From Symsagittifera roscoffensis (lineage: Eukaryota > Xenacoelomorpha > Acoela > Convolutidae), in the NCBI RefSeq assembly GCF_963678635.1, contig NC_087067.1, positions 38,200,686-38,264,685 of the forward strand: a DNA stretch of 64,000 nt, written 5' to 3'. The notes beneath the pieces are model-generated. The model was not told where the DNA came from. It did no database searches and worked only from the letters and a program-made list of their open reading frames with translations. Made by a program: the position numbers and the translations under genes. Every line of letters begins with the position of its first letter. The stretch's first letter is position 1. Below, in pieces: positions 44,645 to 57,631 of this stretch.

Positions 44645-47600
44645 AATAGTTAAACAAAATTATAAATTTCAATAACGGATAGTTTAATACGAACATTGCA
44701 AAAATTGAATGAGCATTAAGTTCCAGTAGGGATGGGACCATTACCTACTTTTTCTTTAAACTAACTTGTTATGTGACGGTAGTCCGCTTCTTAGTTGTTA
44801 AATGATTTGTCCACCTATTGTTTTTCAGAGTTTTGAGTCTTCAGATCGTCAATATCCATGTTGCTGCTTTATTTTTTTCCGGAAATTTAAACTGAAGATT
44901 TTATAAAAATTAACAAGAAACAAAAAAATAAATATATAAAACTTTTAAGGAAAATGTTAGTTATTTGTGATTAATGAACGCACAATGAAATTCTCTTTTC
45001 CAAGCTCAAGGTGCAATTCACAACAAAAAATCAGTGAATGAATTTGATTGTAAAGCTCTGTTTCTTATTAATTGGGCTATATTTTAAATATTGTTTTCGC
45101 ATTTGAGCAAGCTGTGGGTACATCTTCCTCATTTCACGCCCATGTGACGCAAAACTAATTTGCTGCACCCTTTAGTTTCGAAAAAGCATCAACTTTATTG
45201 CGATTGATGCAAGCTGACTATTAGTTGCTCCAAAAACAACCTCAATATTTATGAACTTGGGTGATTTTCTTAACACCATTATTCAAGGTTATTGAAATGA
45301 AAACTCTTTAGTTTTTTTTGACAGATTCACGACAATCTTTTAGGTTATTTCTTTCGATTAGCCTTTGGTGGATCAGTTAGAAACTCTGTTCCTCTTCAAC
45401 CATCAATTTAGCAGCAGCTCGTTCGAATATCAATGGCCACTTAGCTCAGGAGCTTTCATTAAGTTATTTTATTAAATATTCAAGGCTTACGTCTTTAACC
45501 CGAGAAATTATCCCTAATATCAAATAGTTCAGTTGATTAGGGCGTCTGCGTCTCGTTCCGGGTCATCGAACCCTACCGTTTCAATCAGAGATATAGAAGT
45601 CTCTCTGTTGCCGTTGAAAAAAAAAACATTTCCAAATGTGGTAGTCCCCGTGCATCCTTGCGTCTCTGCCGAAACCGAAACAGGGAAGATTTGGCGTTGC
45701 GGGCTTTGTCTGATACCAGATTGTGCAAGTGAACTCATTGGCATCAGGCACCAAAGTTGTTTTTTCGAAGTCTACTGACAGGGGCAAGTGCGTTGGTTTT
45801 TGTCCCTTTAACAATTAATCATAATGCTGCATTAGTTAAAATTCTGTTCCTCTTCAACCATCAATTTAGCAGCAGCTCGTTCGAATATCATTGGCCACTC
45901 AGCTCAGGAACTTTCATTAAAATATCAACCTACCGTGTCAATCAGAGATTTAGAAGTCTCCCTGTTGCCGTTGAAGAAAACATTCCCAAAAGTGGTAGTC
46001 CCCGTGCACCCTTGCGTCTCTGCTGAAACAGGGAAGATTTTGGCGTTGCGGGTTTTGTATGATACCAGGTTGTGCAACTGAACTCATTGGCATCAGGCAC
46101 CGAAGTTTTTTTCCGAAATTTACTGACAGTTGCAAGTCCGTTCGTTTTTGTCCCTTTAACAATTAATCCTATTGCTATAAGTCTCAGGTTAGATAGTCAA
46201 ACTTCATGATAAAAACTAGAGTTGAAACAATAGTTAGTTAAAATTATAAATTTAAATAACGGATAGTTAAATATGAATATTGCAAAGATTGGATGAGTTT
46301 TAAGTTCCAATAGAGATTGGATCATTATGTAGTTTTTCTTTTAAACTAACATGATATTTGACGGTAGTCCGCGTTTAAGTTGTTAAATGATTTGTCCACC
46401 TATTGTTTCTCAGAGTATTGAGTCTTCAGATCGTCAATATCCATGTTGCTGCTTTATTTTCGGAAATTTTAAAACTGGATGTTTTATAGAAATAACAAGA
46501 AACAAAAAAAGAAATATAAAACTTTTAGGGAAAATGTCAGGTATAAGTGATAAATGAACGCACAATGAAATGCTCTTTTCCAAGCTCAAGGTGCTGAATA
46601 ATTGGGCTAAATTTTAAATATTGTTTTCGCATTTGAACGAGCTGTGGGTACGTCTTCCTCATTTCACGCTCTCCTGTGACGCAAAACTAATTTGCTGCAC
46701 CCTTTAGTTTCGAAAAAGCATCAACTTTGTTGCGATTAATGCAAGCTGACTATTAGTTGCTCCAAAAACAACCTCAATTTTTATGAACTTGGGTGATTTT
46801 CTTAACACCATTATTCGCGGTTATTGAAATGAAAGCTCTTTAGTTTTTTTTGACAGATTCACGACAATCTTTTAGGTTATTTCTTTCGATTAGCCTTTGG
46901 TGGATCAGTTAGAAACTCTGTTCCTCTTCAACCATCAATTTAGCAGCAGCTCGTTCGAATATCAATGGCCACTCAGCTCAGGAACTTCCATTGAGTTATT
47001 TTTATCAGATAGTCAAGGCTTACGTTTTTACACCCGAGAAATTATCCCTCATATCAAATAGTTCAGTTGATTGTGGCGTCTGCGTCTCGTTCCGGGTCAG
47101 TAGACGTGCACCCTTGCGTCTCTGCCGAAACAGGGAAGATTTGGGTCATTGTTAAAGTTCTATTTCTCTTCAACCATCAAATTAGTAGCAGCTCGATCAA
47201 ATATCAATGGCCACTCAGCTCGGGAACTTCCATTGAGTTATTTTTATCAGATAGTCAAGGCTTACGTTTTTACACCCGAGAAATTATCCCTAATATCAAA
47301 TAGTTCAGTTGATTGTGGCGTCTGCGTCTCGTTCCGGGTCATCAAACCCTACCGTGTCAATCAGAGATATAGAAGTCTCTCTGTTTTCGTTGGAAAAAAA
47401 AACAATCCCAAATGTGGTAGTCCCCGTGCATCCTTGCGTCCCTGCCGAAACGGAAGATTTTGGCGTTGTGGGCTTTGTCTGATACCAGATTGTGCAAGTG
47501 AACTCATTGGCATCAGGCACCAAAGTTTTTTTTCGGAGTCTACTGACAGGGGAAAGTGCGTTTGTTTTTGTCCCTTTAACAATTAATCATAATGCTGGAT

Positions 47601-50600
47601 TAGCTAAAATTCTGTTCCTCTTCAACCATCAAATTAGCAGCAGCTCGATCGAATATCAATGGCCACTCAGCTCAGGAGCTTTCATTAAGTTATTTTATTA
47701 AATATTCAAGGCTTACGTCTTTAACCCGAGAAATTATCCCTCATATCAAATAGTTCAGTTGATTGTGGCGTCCGCGTCTCGTTCCGGGTCATCGAACCCT
47801 ACCGTTTCAATCAGAGATATAGAAGTCTCTCTGTTGCCGTTGAAAAAAAAAACATTTCCAAATGTGGTAGTCCCCGTGCATCCTTGCGTCTCTGCCGAAA
47901 CCGAAACAGGGAAGATTTGGCGTTGCGGGCTTTGTCTGATACCAGATTGTGCAAGTGAACTCATTGGCATCAGGCACCAAAGTTTTTTTTCGAAGTCTAC
48001 TGACAGGGGCAAGTGCGTTTGTTTTTGTCCCTTTAACAATTAATCATAATGCTGCATTATTTAAAATTCTGTTCCTCTTCAACCATCAATTTAGCAGCAG
48101 CTCGTTCGAATTTCATTGGCCACTCAGCTCAGGAACTTTCATTACAATATCAACCTACCGTGTCAATCAGAGATTTAGAAGTCTCCCTGTTGCCGTTAAG
48201 AAAACATTCCCAAAAGTGGTAGTCCCCGTGCACCCTTGCGTCTCTGCCGAAACAGGGAAGATTTTGGCGTTGCGGGTTTTGTATGATACCAGGTTGTGCA
48301 ACTGAACTCATTGGCATCAGGCACCGAAGTTTTTTTCCGAAATTTACTGACAGTTGCAAGTCCGTTCGTTCTTGTCCCTTTAACAATTAATCCTATTGCT
48401 ATAAGTCTCAGGTTAGATAGTCAAACTTCATGATAAAAACTAGAGTTGAAACAATAGTTAGTTAAAATTATAAATTTAAATAACGGATAGTTAAATATGA
48501 ATATTGCAAAGATTGGATGAGTTTTAAGTTCCAATAGAGATTGGATCATTATGTAGTTTTTCTTTTGAACTAACATGATATTTGACGGTAGTCAGCGTTT
48601 AAGTTGTTAAATGATTTGTCCACCTATTGTTTCTCAGAGTATTGAGTCTTCAGATCGTCAATATCCATGTTGCTGCTTTATTTTCGGAAATTTTAAAACT
48701 GGATGTTTTATAGAAATAACAAGAAACAAAAAAAGAAATATATAAAACTTTTAGGGAAAATGTCAGGTATATGTGATAAATGAACGGACAATGAAATGCT
48801 CTTTTCCAAGCTCAAGGTGCTGAATAATTGGGCTAAATTTTAAATATTGTTTTCGCATTTGAACGAGCTGTGGGTACGTCTTCCTCATTTCACGCTCTCC
48901 TGTGACGCAAAACTAATTTGCTGCACCCTTTAGTTTCGAAAAAGCATCAACTTTGTTGCGATTAATGCAAGCTAACTATTAGTTGCTCCAAAAACAACCT
49001 CAATTTTTATGAACTTGGGTGATTTTCTTAACACCATTATTCGCGGTTATTGAAATGAAAGCTCTTTAGTTTTTTTTGACAGATTCACGACAATCTTTTA
49101 GGTTATTTCTTTCGATTAGCTTTTGGTGGATCAGTTAGAACTTCTGTTCCTCTTCAACCATCAATTTAGCAGCAGCTCGTTCGAATATCAGTGGCCACTC
49201 AGCTCAGGAGCTTTCATTAAGTTATTTTATTAAATATTCAAGGCTTACGTCTTTAACCCGAGAAATTATCCCTCATATCAAATAGTTCAGTTGATTGTGG
49301 CGTCTGCGTCTCGTTCCGGGTCATCGAACCCTACCGTGTCAATCAGAGATATAGAAGTCTCTCTGTTGCCGTTGTAAAAAAAACATTCCCAAATGTGTTA
49401 GTCCCCGTGCATCCTTGCGTCTCTGCCGAAACAGGGAAGATTTTGGCGTTGCGGGCTTTGTCTGATACCAGATTGCGCAAGTTAACTCATTGGCATCAGG
49501 CACCAAAGTTTTTTTTTCGGAGTCTACTGACAGGGGAAAGTGCGTTTGTTTTTGTCCTTTTAACAATTAATCATAATGCTGGATTAGTTAAAATTCTGTT
49601 CCTCTTCAACCATCAAATTAGCAGCAGCTCGATCGAATATATATCAATGGCCACTCAGCTCAGGAACTCTCATTGGGTTTTTTTTATCAGATAGTCAAGG
49701 CTTACGTTTTTACAACCGAGAACTTATCCCTAATATCAAATAGTTCAATTGATTGTGGCGTCTGCGTCTCTCTCCGGGTCATCAAACCCTACCGTGTCAA
49801 TCAGAGCTATAGAAGTCTCTGTTGTCGTTGAAAAAAAAACATTCCCAAATGTGATAGTCCCCGTGCATCTTTGCGTCTCTGCCGAAACAGGGAAGATTTT
49901 GGCGTTGTGGGCTTTGTCTGATACCAGATTGTGCAAGTGAACTCATTGGCATCAGGCACAAAGTTTTTTTTCGAAGTCTTTTGACAGAGGCAAGTGCGTT
50001 TGTTTTTGTCCCTTTAACTAATCCTGCATTAGGATTAATTGTTAAAGTTCTATTTCTCTTCAACCATCAAATTAGTAGCAGCTCGATCGAATATCAATGG
50101 CCACTCAGCTCAGGAACTTCCATTGAGTTATTTTTATCAGATAGTCAAGGCTTACGTTTTTACACCCGAGAAATTATCCCTCATATCAAATAGTTCAGTT
50201 GATTGTGGCGTCTGCGTCTCGTTCCGGGTCATCAAACCCTACCGTGTCAATCAGAGATATAGAAGTCTCTCTGTTTTCGTTGGAAAAAAAAACAATCCCA
50301 AATGTGGTAGTCCTCGTGCATCCTTGCGTCCCTGCCGAAACGGAAGATTTTGGCGTTGTGGGCTTTGTCTGATACCAGATTGTGCAACTGAACTCATTGG
50401 CATCAGGCACCAAAGTTTTTTTTTTCGAAGTTTACTGACAGGGGCAAGTGCGTTTGTTTTTGTCCCTTTAACAATTAATCCTAATGCTGGATTAGTTAAA
50501 GTTCTGTTCCTCTTCAACCATCAAATTAGTAGCAGCTCGATCGAATATCAATGGCCACTCAGCTCAGGAACTTCCATTGAGTTATTTTTATCAGATTGTC

Positions 50601-53600
50601 AAGGCTAACGTTTTTACACCCGAGAAATCATCCCTAATATCAAATAGTTCATTTGATTGTGGCGTCTGCCTCTCCTTCCGGGTCATCAAACCCTACCGTG
50701 CCAAACAGAGATATAGAAGTCTCTCTGTTGTCGTTAAAAAACATTCCCAATTGTGGTAGTCCCCGTGCATCCTTGCGTCTCTGCCGAAACAGGGAAGATT
50801 TTGGCGTTGCGGGCTTTGTCTGATACCAGATTGTGCAAGTGAACTCATTGTTATCAGGCGCAAAGTTTTTTTCGAAGTCTACTGACAGGGGCAAGTGCGT
50901 TTGTTTTTGTCCCTTTAACAATTAATCCTAATGCTGCATTAGTTAAAATTCTGTTCCTCTTCAACCATCAAATTAGCAGCAGCTCGATCGAATATCAATG
51001 GCCACTCAGATCAGGAACTTCCATTGAGTTATTTTTATCAGATAGTCAAGGCTTACGTTTTTTACACCCGAGAAATCATTCTAATATCAAATAGGACAAA
51101 TGATTGTGGCGTCAGCATCTCGTTCCGGGTCATCAAACCCTACCGTGTCAATCAGAGATATAGAAGTCTGTTGCCGTTGAAAAAAACATTACCAAATGTG
51201 GTAGTCGCCGTGCATCCTTGCGTCTCTGCCGAAACAGGGAAGATTTTGGCGTTGCGGGCTTTGTCTGATACCAGATTGTGCAAGTGAACTCATTGGCATC
51301 AGGCACCAAAGTTTTTTTTCGAAGTCTTTTGACAGAGGCAAGTGCGTTTGTTTTTGTCCCTTTAACTAATCCCGCATTAGGATTAATTGTTAAAGTTCTG
51401 TTTCTCTTCAACCATCAAATTAGTAGCAGCTCGATCGAATATCAATGGCCACTCAGCTCAGGAACTTCCATTGAGTTATTTTTATCAGATAGTCAAGGCT
51501 TACGTTTTTACACCCGAGAAATCATCCCTAATATCAAATAGTTCAATTGATTGTGGCGTCTGCGTCTTGTTCCGGGTCATCAAACCCTACCGTGCCAATC
51601 AGAGATATAGAAGTCTCTGTTGTCGTTGAAAAAAAAAACATTCCCAAATGTGATAGTCCCCGTGCATCTTTGCGTCTCTGCCGAAACAGGGAAGATTTTG
51701 GCGTTGTGGGCTTTGTCTGATACCAGATTGTGCAAGTGAACTCATTGGCATCAGGCACAAAGTTTTTTTTCGAAGTCTTTTGACAGAGGCAAGTGCGTTT
51801 GTTTTTGTCCCTTTAACTAATCCTGCATTAGGATTAATTGTTAAAGTTCTATTTCTCTTCAACCATCAAATTAGTAGCAGCTCGATCGAATATCAATGGC
51901 CACTCAGCTCAGGAACTTCCATTGAGTTATTTTTATCAGATAGTCAAGGCTTACGTTTTTACACCCGGGAAATTATCCCTCATATCAAATAGTTCAGTTG
52001 ATTGTGGCGTCTGCGTCTCGTTCCGGGTCATCAAACCCTACCGTGTCAATCAGAGATATAGAAGTCTCTCTGTTTTCGTTGGAAAAAAAAACAATCCCAA
52101 ATGTGGTAGTCCCCGTGCATCCTTGCGTCCCTGCCGAAACGGAAGATTTTGGCGTTGTGGGCTTTGTCTGATACCAGATTGTGCAACTGAACTCATTGGC
52201 ATCAGGCAACAAAGTTTTTTTTTCGAAGTTTACTGACAGGGGCAAGTGCGTTTGTTTTTGTCCCTTTAACAATTAATCCTAATGCTGGATTAGTTAAAGT
52301 TCTGTTCCTCTTCAACCATCAAATTAGTAGCAGCTCGATCGAATATCAAAGGCCACTCAGCTCAGGAACTTCCATTGAGTTATTTTTATCAGATTGTCAA
52401 GGCTAACGTTTTTACACCCGAGAAATCATCCCCAATATCAAATAGTTCATTTGATTGTGGCGTCTGCCTCTCCTTCCGGGTCATCAAACCCTACCGTGCC
52501 AATCAGAGATATAGAAGTCTCTCTGTTGTCGTTAAAAAACATTCCCAATTGTGGTAGTCCCCGTGCATCCTTGCGTCTCTGCCGAAACAGGGAAGATTTT
52601 GGCGTTGCGGGCTTTGTCTGATACCAGATTGTGCAAGTGAACTCATTGTTATCAGGCGCAAAGTTTTTTTCGAAGTCTACTGACAGGGGCAAGTGCGTTT
52701 GTTTTTGTACCTTTAACAATTAATCCTAATGCTGGATTAGTTAAAATTCTGTTCCTCTTCAACCATCAAATTAGCAGCAGCTCGATCGAATATCAATGGC
52801 CACTCAGATCAGGAACTTCCATTGAGTTATTTTTATCAGATAGTCAAGGCTTACGTTTTTTACACCCGAGAAATCATTCTAATATCAAATAGGACAAATG
52901 ATTGTGGCGTCAGCATCTCGTTCCGGGTCATCAAACCCTACCGTGTCAATCAGAGATATAGAAGTCTGTTGCCGTTGAAAAAAAAATTACCAAATGTGGT
53001 AGTCCCCGTGCATCCTTGCGTCTCTGCCGAAACAGGGAAGATTTTGGCGTTGCGGGCTTTGTCTGATACCAGATTGTGCAAGTGAACTCATTGGCATCAG
53101 GCACCAAAGTTTTTTTTCGAAGTCTTTTGACAGAGGCAAGTGCGTTTGTTTTTGTCCCTTTAACTAGTTAAAGTTCTGTTTCTCTTCAACCATCAAATTA
53201 GTAGCAGCTCGATCGAATATCAATGGCCACTCAGCTCAGGAACTTCCATTGAGTTATTTTTATCAGATAGTCAAGGCTTACGTTTTTACACCCGAGAAAT
53301 CATCCCTAATATCAAATAGTTCAATTGATTGTGGCGTCTGCGTCTTGTTCCGGGTCATCAAACCCTACCGTGCCAATCAGAGATATAGAAGTCTCTCTGT
53401 TGTCGTTAAAAAAAAACATTCCCAATTGTGGTAGTCCCCGTGCATCCTTGCGTCTCTGCCGAAACAGGGAAGATTTTGGCGTTGCGGGCTTTGTCTGATA
53501 CCAGATTGTGCAAGTGAACTCATTGGCATCAGGCGCAAAGTTTTTTTTCGAATTCTACTGACAGGGGCAAGTGCGTTTGTTTTTGTCCCTTTAACAATTA

Positions 53601-54996
53601 ATCCTAATGCTGGATTAGTTAAAATTCTGTTCCTCTTCAACCATCAAATTAGCAGCAGCTCGATCGAATATCAATGGCCACTCAGATCAGGAACTTCCAT
53701 TGAGTTATTTTTATCAGATAGTCAAGGCTTACGTTTTTTACACCCGAGAAATCATTCTAATATCAAATAGGACAATTGATTGTGGCGTCAGCATCTCGTT
53801 CCGGGTCATCAAACCCTACCGTGTCAATCAGAGATATAGAAGTCTCCCTGTTGCCGTTGAAGAAAACATTCTCAAAAGTTGTAGTACCCGTGCATCCTTG
53901 CGTCTCTTCCGAAACAGGGAAGATTTTGGCGTTGCGGGCTTTGTCTGATACCAGGTTGTGCAACTGAACTCATTGGCATCAGGCACGGAAGTTTTTTTCC
54001 GAAATTTGCTGACAGGGGCATATGCGATCGTTTTTGTCCCTTTAACAATTAATCCTATTGCTATAAGTCTCAGGTTAGATAGTCAAACTTCATGATAAAA
54101 ACTGGAGTTGAAACAATAGTTAGTTAAAATTATAAGTTAAAATTATAAATTTAAATAACGGATAGTTAATTATGAATATTGCAAAAATTGGATGAGTATT
54201 AAGTTCCAATAGAGATTGGATCATTACGTAGTTTTTCTTTTAAACTAACTTGATATTTGACGGTAGTCCGCGTTTAAGTTGTTTAATGATTTGTCCACCT
54301 ATTGTTTCTCAGAGTATTGAGTCTTCAGATCGTCAATATCCATGTTGCTGCTTTATTTTCGGAAATTTTAAAACTGGAGATTTTATAGAAATAACAAGAA
54401 ACAAAAAAAGAAATATATAAAACTTTTAGGGAAAATGTCAGGTATATGTGATAAATGAACGCACAATGAAATGCTCTTTTACAAGCTCAAGGTGCTTATT
54501 AATTGGGCTATATTTTAAATATTGTTTTCGCATTTGAACGAGCTGTGGGTACGTCTTCCTCATTTCACGCTCTCCTGTGACGCAAAACTAATTTGCTGCA
54601 CCCTTTACTTTCGAAAAAGCATAAACTTTGTTGCGATTGATGCAAGCTGACTATTAGAGTTGCTCCAAAAACAACCTGATTATTTTTGAACTCAGGTGAT
54701 TTTTTTAATACAGTTATCAAGTTGAAATGTAAACGCTTTGTTTTTTTTTTCACGGATTCACGAAAATCTTATCTTTCAGATTATCTCTTACACTTAGCCT
54801 TTGGTGGATCAGTTTGAGATTCTGTTCCTCTTCAACCATCAAGTTAGCAGCAGCTCGTTCGAATATCAATGGCCACTCAGCTCAGGATCTTCCATTGAGT
54901 TAATTTTATCGAACCTTCAAGGCTTACATTTTTACACCCTAAGAACCATCCCTAATAACAGATAGGTCAGATTTGATACTGGCATCTGCATCTCAT
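44645..54996. repeat. Tandem array, right block (1220-bp units passing into 450-bp units)
   Basis: After the MULE, long units continue to about 49.3 kb with mixed short ones: markers near 45556, 45936, 47331, 47784, 48155 and 49313. From 49.3 to 53.8 kb the units are about 450 bp: 49776, 50220, 50678, 51125, 51567, 52018, 52473, 52925, 53345 and 53805. The 450-bp form keeps only the core with the GTPase fossil and loses the AT-rich spacer. Four of these make a higher-order unit of about 1798 bp: 50039 matches 51838, 50577 matches 52375, and 51024 matches 52822. A separate duplication of about 2.2 kb links 45.5-46.6 kb with 47.75-48.8 kb. The array decays at about 54.8-55.0 kb. Confidence 0.9.
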
Positions 54997-55651
54997 GTGG
55001 AGCAGTCTCTCCTTGTAGTCGGTAGAGCAGTTACTTATCCATAAAGTCTCGTTCTTCTGGTTTTTTTTTGATATCGGCTTTTGAAGGATGGCATACCCGT
55101 GGTGCATATGTTAGTACAGGGACATATCGGTTTCAACGATGTGAAATTTCCAAATTTTGGTCCCAACAGTTTGAAAAAATCAAATTTTGGGCCCAAGGAT
55201 CTGAACATAAAACCCCGCTGATATACGCTACAGATAAAGGTTTTAATTTGAACATGAAGAAGTTTTTTATGCGTAATAGTTGTTTACGAAACATTTATGC
55301 CAATCTTTGTAGCAGACATAATCGCCCTTCACATTAATTTCGTGCAATATTTATTTCATATTTTAAATAATTGAAATTAACCCTCGTTGATTATTTTTTT
55401 GATTTGTGTTCATTAATTGTTTGGTTCACATTGTTGGGTTTCAATTTATTTGTTATCTGAAAGCACATTTTAAGAAAGAAATCTCTTGCGCGAATTTGAG
55501 CTGTCTTTCAACTGTGCCGAGAAATGTTTTCTTTTTTCCGCCCTAACTGGTAGTAATATCATTTTAAGATGTGGATGTGACAGAGTGTCGCATGCTGAAT
55601 ATCTTTTGCAATTCACTGGGACTGCTCCGCCATTTTCGCTTTCTGAGCAAG
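54997..55651. other. AT-rich stretch before the PUS3-like gene, no clear gene
   Basis: The satellite similarity fades at about 55.0 kb. A box-A-like phrase (tagtcggtagagc at about 55017) suggests a tRNA-derived remnant, but no box B follows. A weak internal duplication (caaattttggtcccaa / caaattttgggcccaa, 55149-55196) is present. No ORF here is supported. The 5' UTR and promoter of the next gene should lie in the last few hundred bases. Confidence 0.4.
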
Positions 55652-57563
55652 ATGTCCTCTCCTCTTTACTCTTCTTCTGTTCCGTTGCTGGACGACACAA
55701 AAGAGTTGTGCAAACTCACGAAGCAGGTGCCTGTGATTTTCATTCATACTCAATGAAGTGTATTTTAGTTTATTGCTTGTGCTAGGGATGTTTTAGATCA
55801 TCTTATAACGTTTCTTAATGTAATAAAAATGCAGGTTGATACAGTCAGATTAATAGGTTTACTGAACTTCCGACTTATTGTACGGAATTTTTTTTATCTG
55901 AAGCCTCTATGGCACCTACAAAGTCGTTTTCGGATATCCGTGAGTTTTGTAGCTGATTATATGTATTGTGGATTAAGAAAAAGAGGCTGGTGGCATCAGG
56001 AATTCCTGTACAGTGTTTGATATTGTGGTTGATCAAGTTCCGACTCCATGCAATTCTAACATCTATCTTTAAAAATGCACATTACCAAAAAATAGTCTTA
56101 GATTCTAGGATTTTTTGTTTTCGAAAGAGTTCATTTTTCTGGGCCTCATTTGGACTATTTTCTTTGTTTAGGGTTTGATTTCGAGGGTGTTGCAGCTGCA
56201 GGATCACATTGAGAGTTCATCTGGGTCAAAGAGCCACCAGGCCAGTATGAAGCGGAAAGTCGCACCGGCCAGACCATTCTCATTCGCGAAGCAAGTGCTC
56301 CATCTGGACTTTTCACATTTTTCGCTATTATTTACGCAGTATTATTTGATTACACATGCGATGCTTGTGCTATAGTAGGAACGATCTTTTTTCCCACCTA
56401 GGTCGCAAATATTGTTGCGACGCAAATATTGTTGCGATTAAATGTGTTCATTTTGATCAATAATCAGCTATTAAGTACAGCCAATGCTAAGGATATTAAC
56501 ACAGATTATTATTGTTTCGACTTTCGTAACGAAAGTAGCGGAATATTTGTGCTCGGAGTGGTTTTTTTCTTCAGACAAATTTCGACTGAAAAGATATTTC
56601 ACCTGTGATCATTTTTCGTAAAGTTATGGGGGTTTAAATATTGCCATTTTGGCCAATTTGGGACAATTCATCTGGGTCAAATTAAATGTAATAGAAAAAA
56701 AATAATTTTTTTTTAATTTGGGTTTTTTTGTGAAAACCATCCCCCACACGTCATATTTAGTACAAAGTGATAAATTTCGCTTCTAGAAACAAATCAATTC
56801 CGGCAAATAATCTTCCTTCAACCAATTTGGAACAATTAACGCGCGATATATTTCGCGCTACTTACTCGTAAGCGGAGATTTAATCCGTCTTAGAAATTGT
56901 TCCAAATTGGTTGAAGGAAGATTATTTGCCGGAATTGATTTGTTTCTAGAAGCGAAATTTATCACTTTGTACTAAATATGGCGAGTGGGGGATGGTTTTC
57001 ACAAAAAACCCCAAATTAAATAAAAAAATTCATTTTTTTCTATTACATTTAATTTTTTCATGTTATTACTGCTCCATAGACTGCTGTATAAATTGAGGCA
57101 TGTTAGTTGCTGATTTTTTTAAAAATCAAATTGACTGATACTGCTAATCCGTCATACTTGGCGTTCGTCACTTAGGAATATTTGTAGTTTTACTCATTCA
57201 GTTTTTCGCAGTAGAGTTATTGGTCATATTTTTGCTTGTTTATGCGAAGTGCAACTTCGTCTCTGTGTAAAAAATAGTGGAAATATGCGCGGTGAAAAAT
57301 GCTCTATATAGCTAAATTTGAGTTAAATTACAATTTTTTTGAATCTGCAAATAGTAATTTTGATCTATTTCACAAATATTTTTATCAAGTTTGTTGCCTA
57401 AATTCAATCAATGCATTAAATTCGATATGGCTTCTTAACCTACTATGATCAGTTTTAATTTTGTTTTAGGTGTGGTAAAAGAAGAGTCGCTCTAAAGTTC
57501 GCGTACTTAGGGTGTGACTACGACGGATTCGCTTGTCAAACAACCACTGAAAAAACTATCGAG
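55652..57563 (+). CDS. PUS3: PUS3-like tRNA pseudouridine synthase, first three coding exons (partial)
   Basis: Exons are 55652-55726 (from ATG, 25 codons), 56172-56290 and 57470-57563. Introns: 55727-56171 (GT-AG, phase 0), 56291-57469 (GC-AG with a strong gcaagt donor, phase 2), and one starting gtaaat at 57564 (phase 0). The 97 or so encoded residues match the N-terminus of PUS3/DEG1: a short helical leader (ISRVLQLQDHIE), a basic patch, RPFSF, then the first strand of the TruA fold (RVALKFAYLG.DYDGFACQ) and the TTEKTIE turn. PUS3 makes pseudouridine 38/39 in tRNA anticodon arms. The catalytic GRTDKG segment is not in the window, so later exons must lie beyond 64000 or the copy is incomplete. 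The exon phases agree throughout, which favours a real gene. Confidence 0.75.
56398..56440. repeat. Tandem pair of a cgcaaatattgttgcga word
   Basis: The word cgcaaatattgttgc occurs twice in direct repeat within the second PUS3 intron, and once more at about 63768 near the right end of the window (cgcaaatattgttgcc). It is nearly palindromic (gcaaatattgttgc), so it may mark the end of an unclassified interspersed repeat. Confidence 0.5.
56680..57055. mobile_element. Foldback MITE-like element in a PUS3 intron
   Basis: The arms 56680-56837 and 56895-57055 are inverted copies of about 160 bp with few differences, around a 57-bp spacer. The spacer has its own small palindromic phrase (cgcgatatatttcgcg). 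The arms start with aaattaaatgtaatag and end with the complement. No coding potential is seen. A target duplication is not clear because the edges are A/T runs. The RNA would form a long hairpin within the intron. Confidence 0.85.
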
Positions 57564-57631
57564 GTAAATCGGCTCTAAATTGATTATCTCATGTAGAATA
57601 TAACTTTCATTTGCATTTAACTTCTATTGTT

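Noticed and set aside
49313..53960. CRISPR-like regular spacing
   Set aside because: The whole 450-bp units are homologous, so there are no unique spacers, and the genome is eukaryotic. It is a satellite array.
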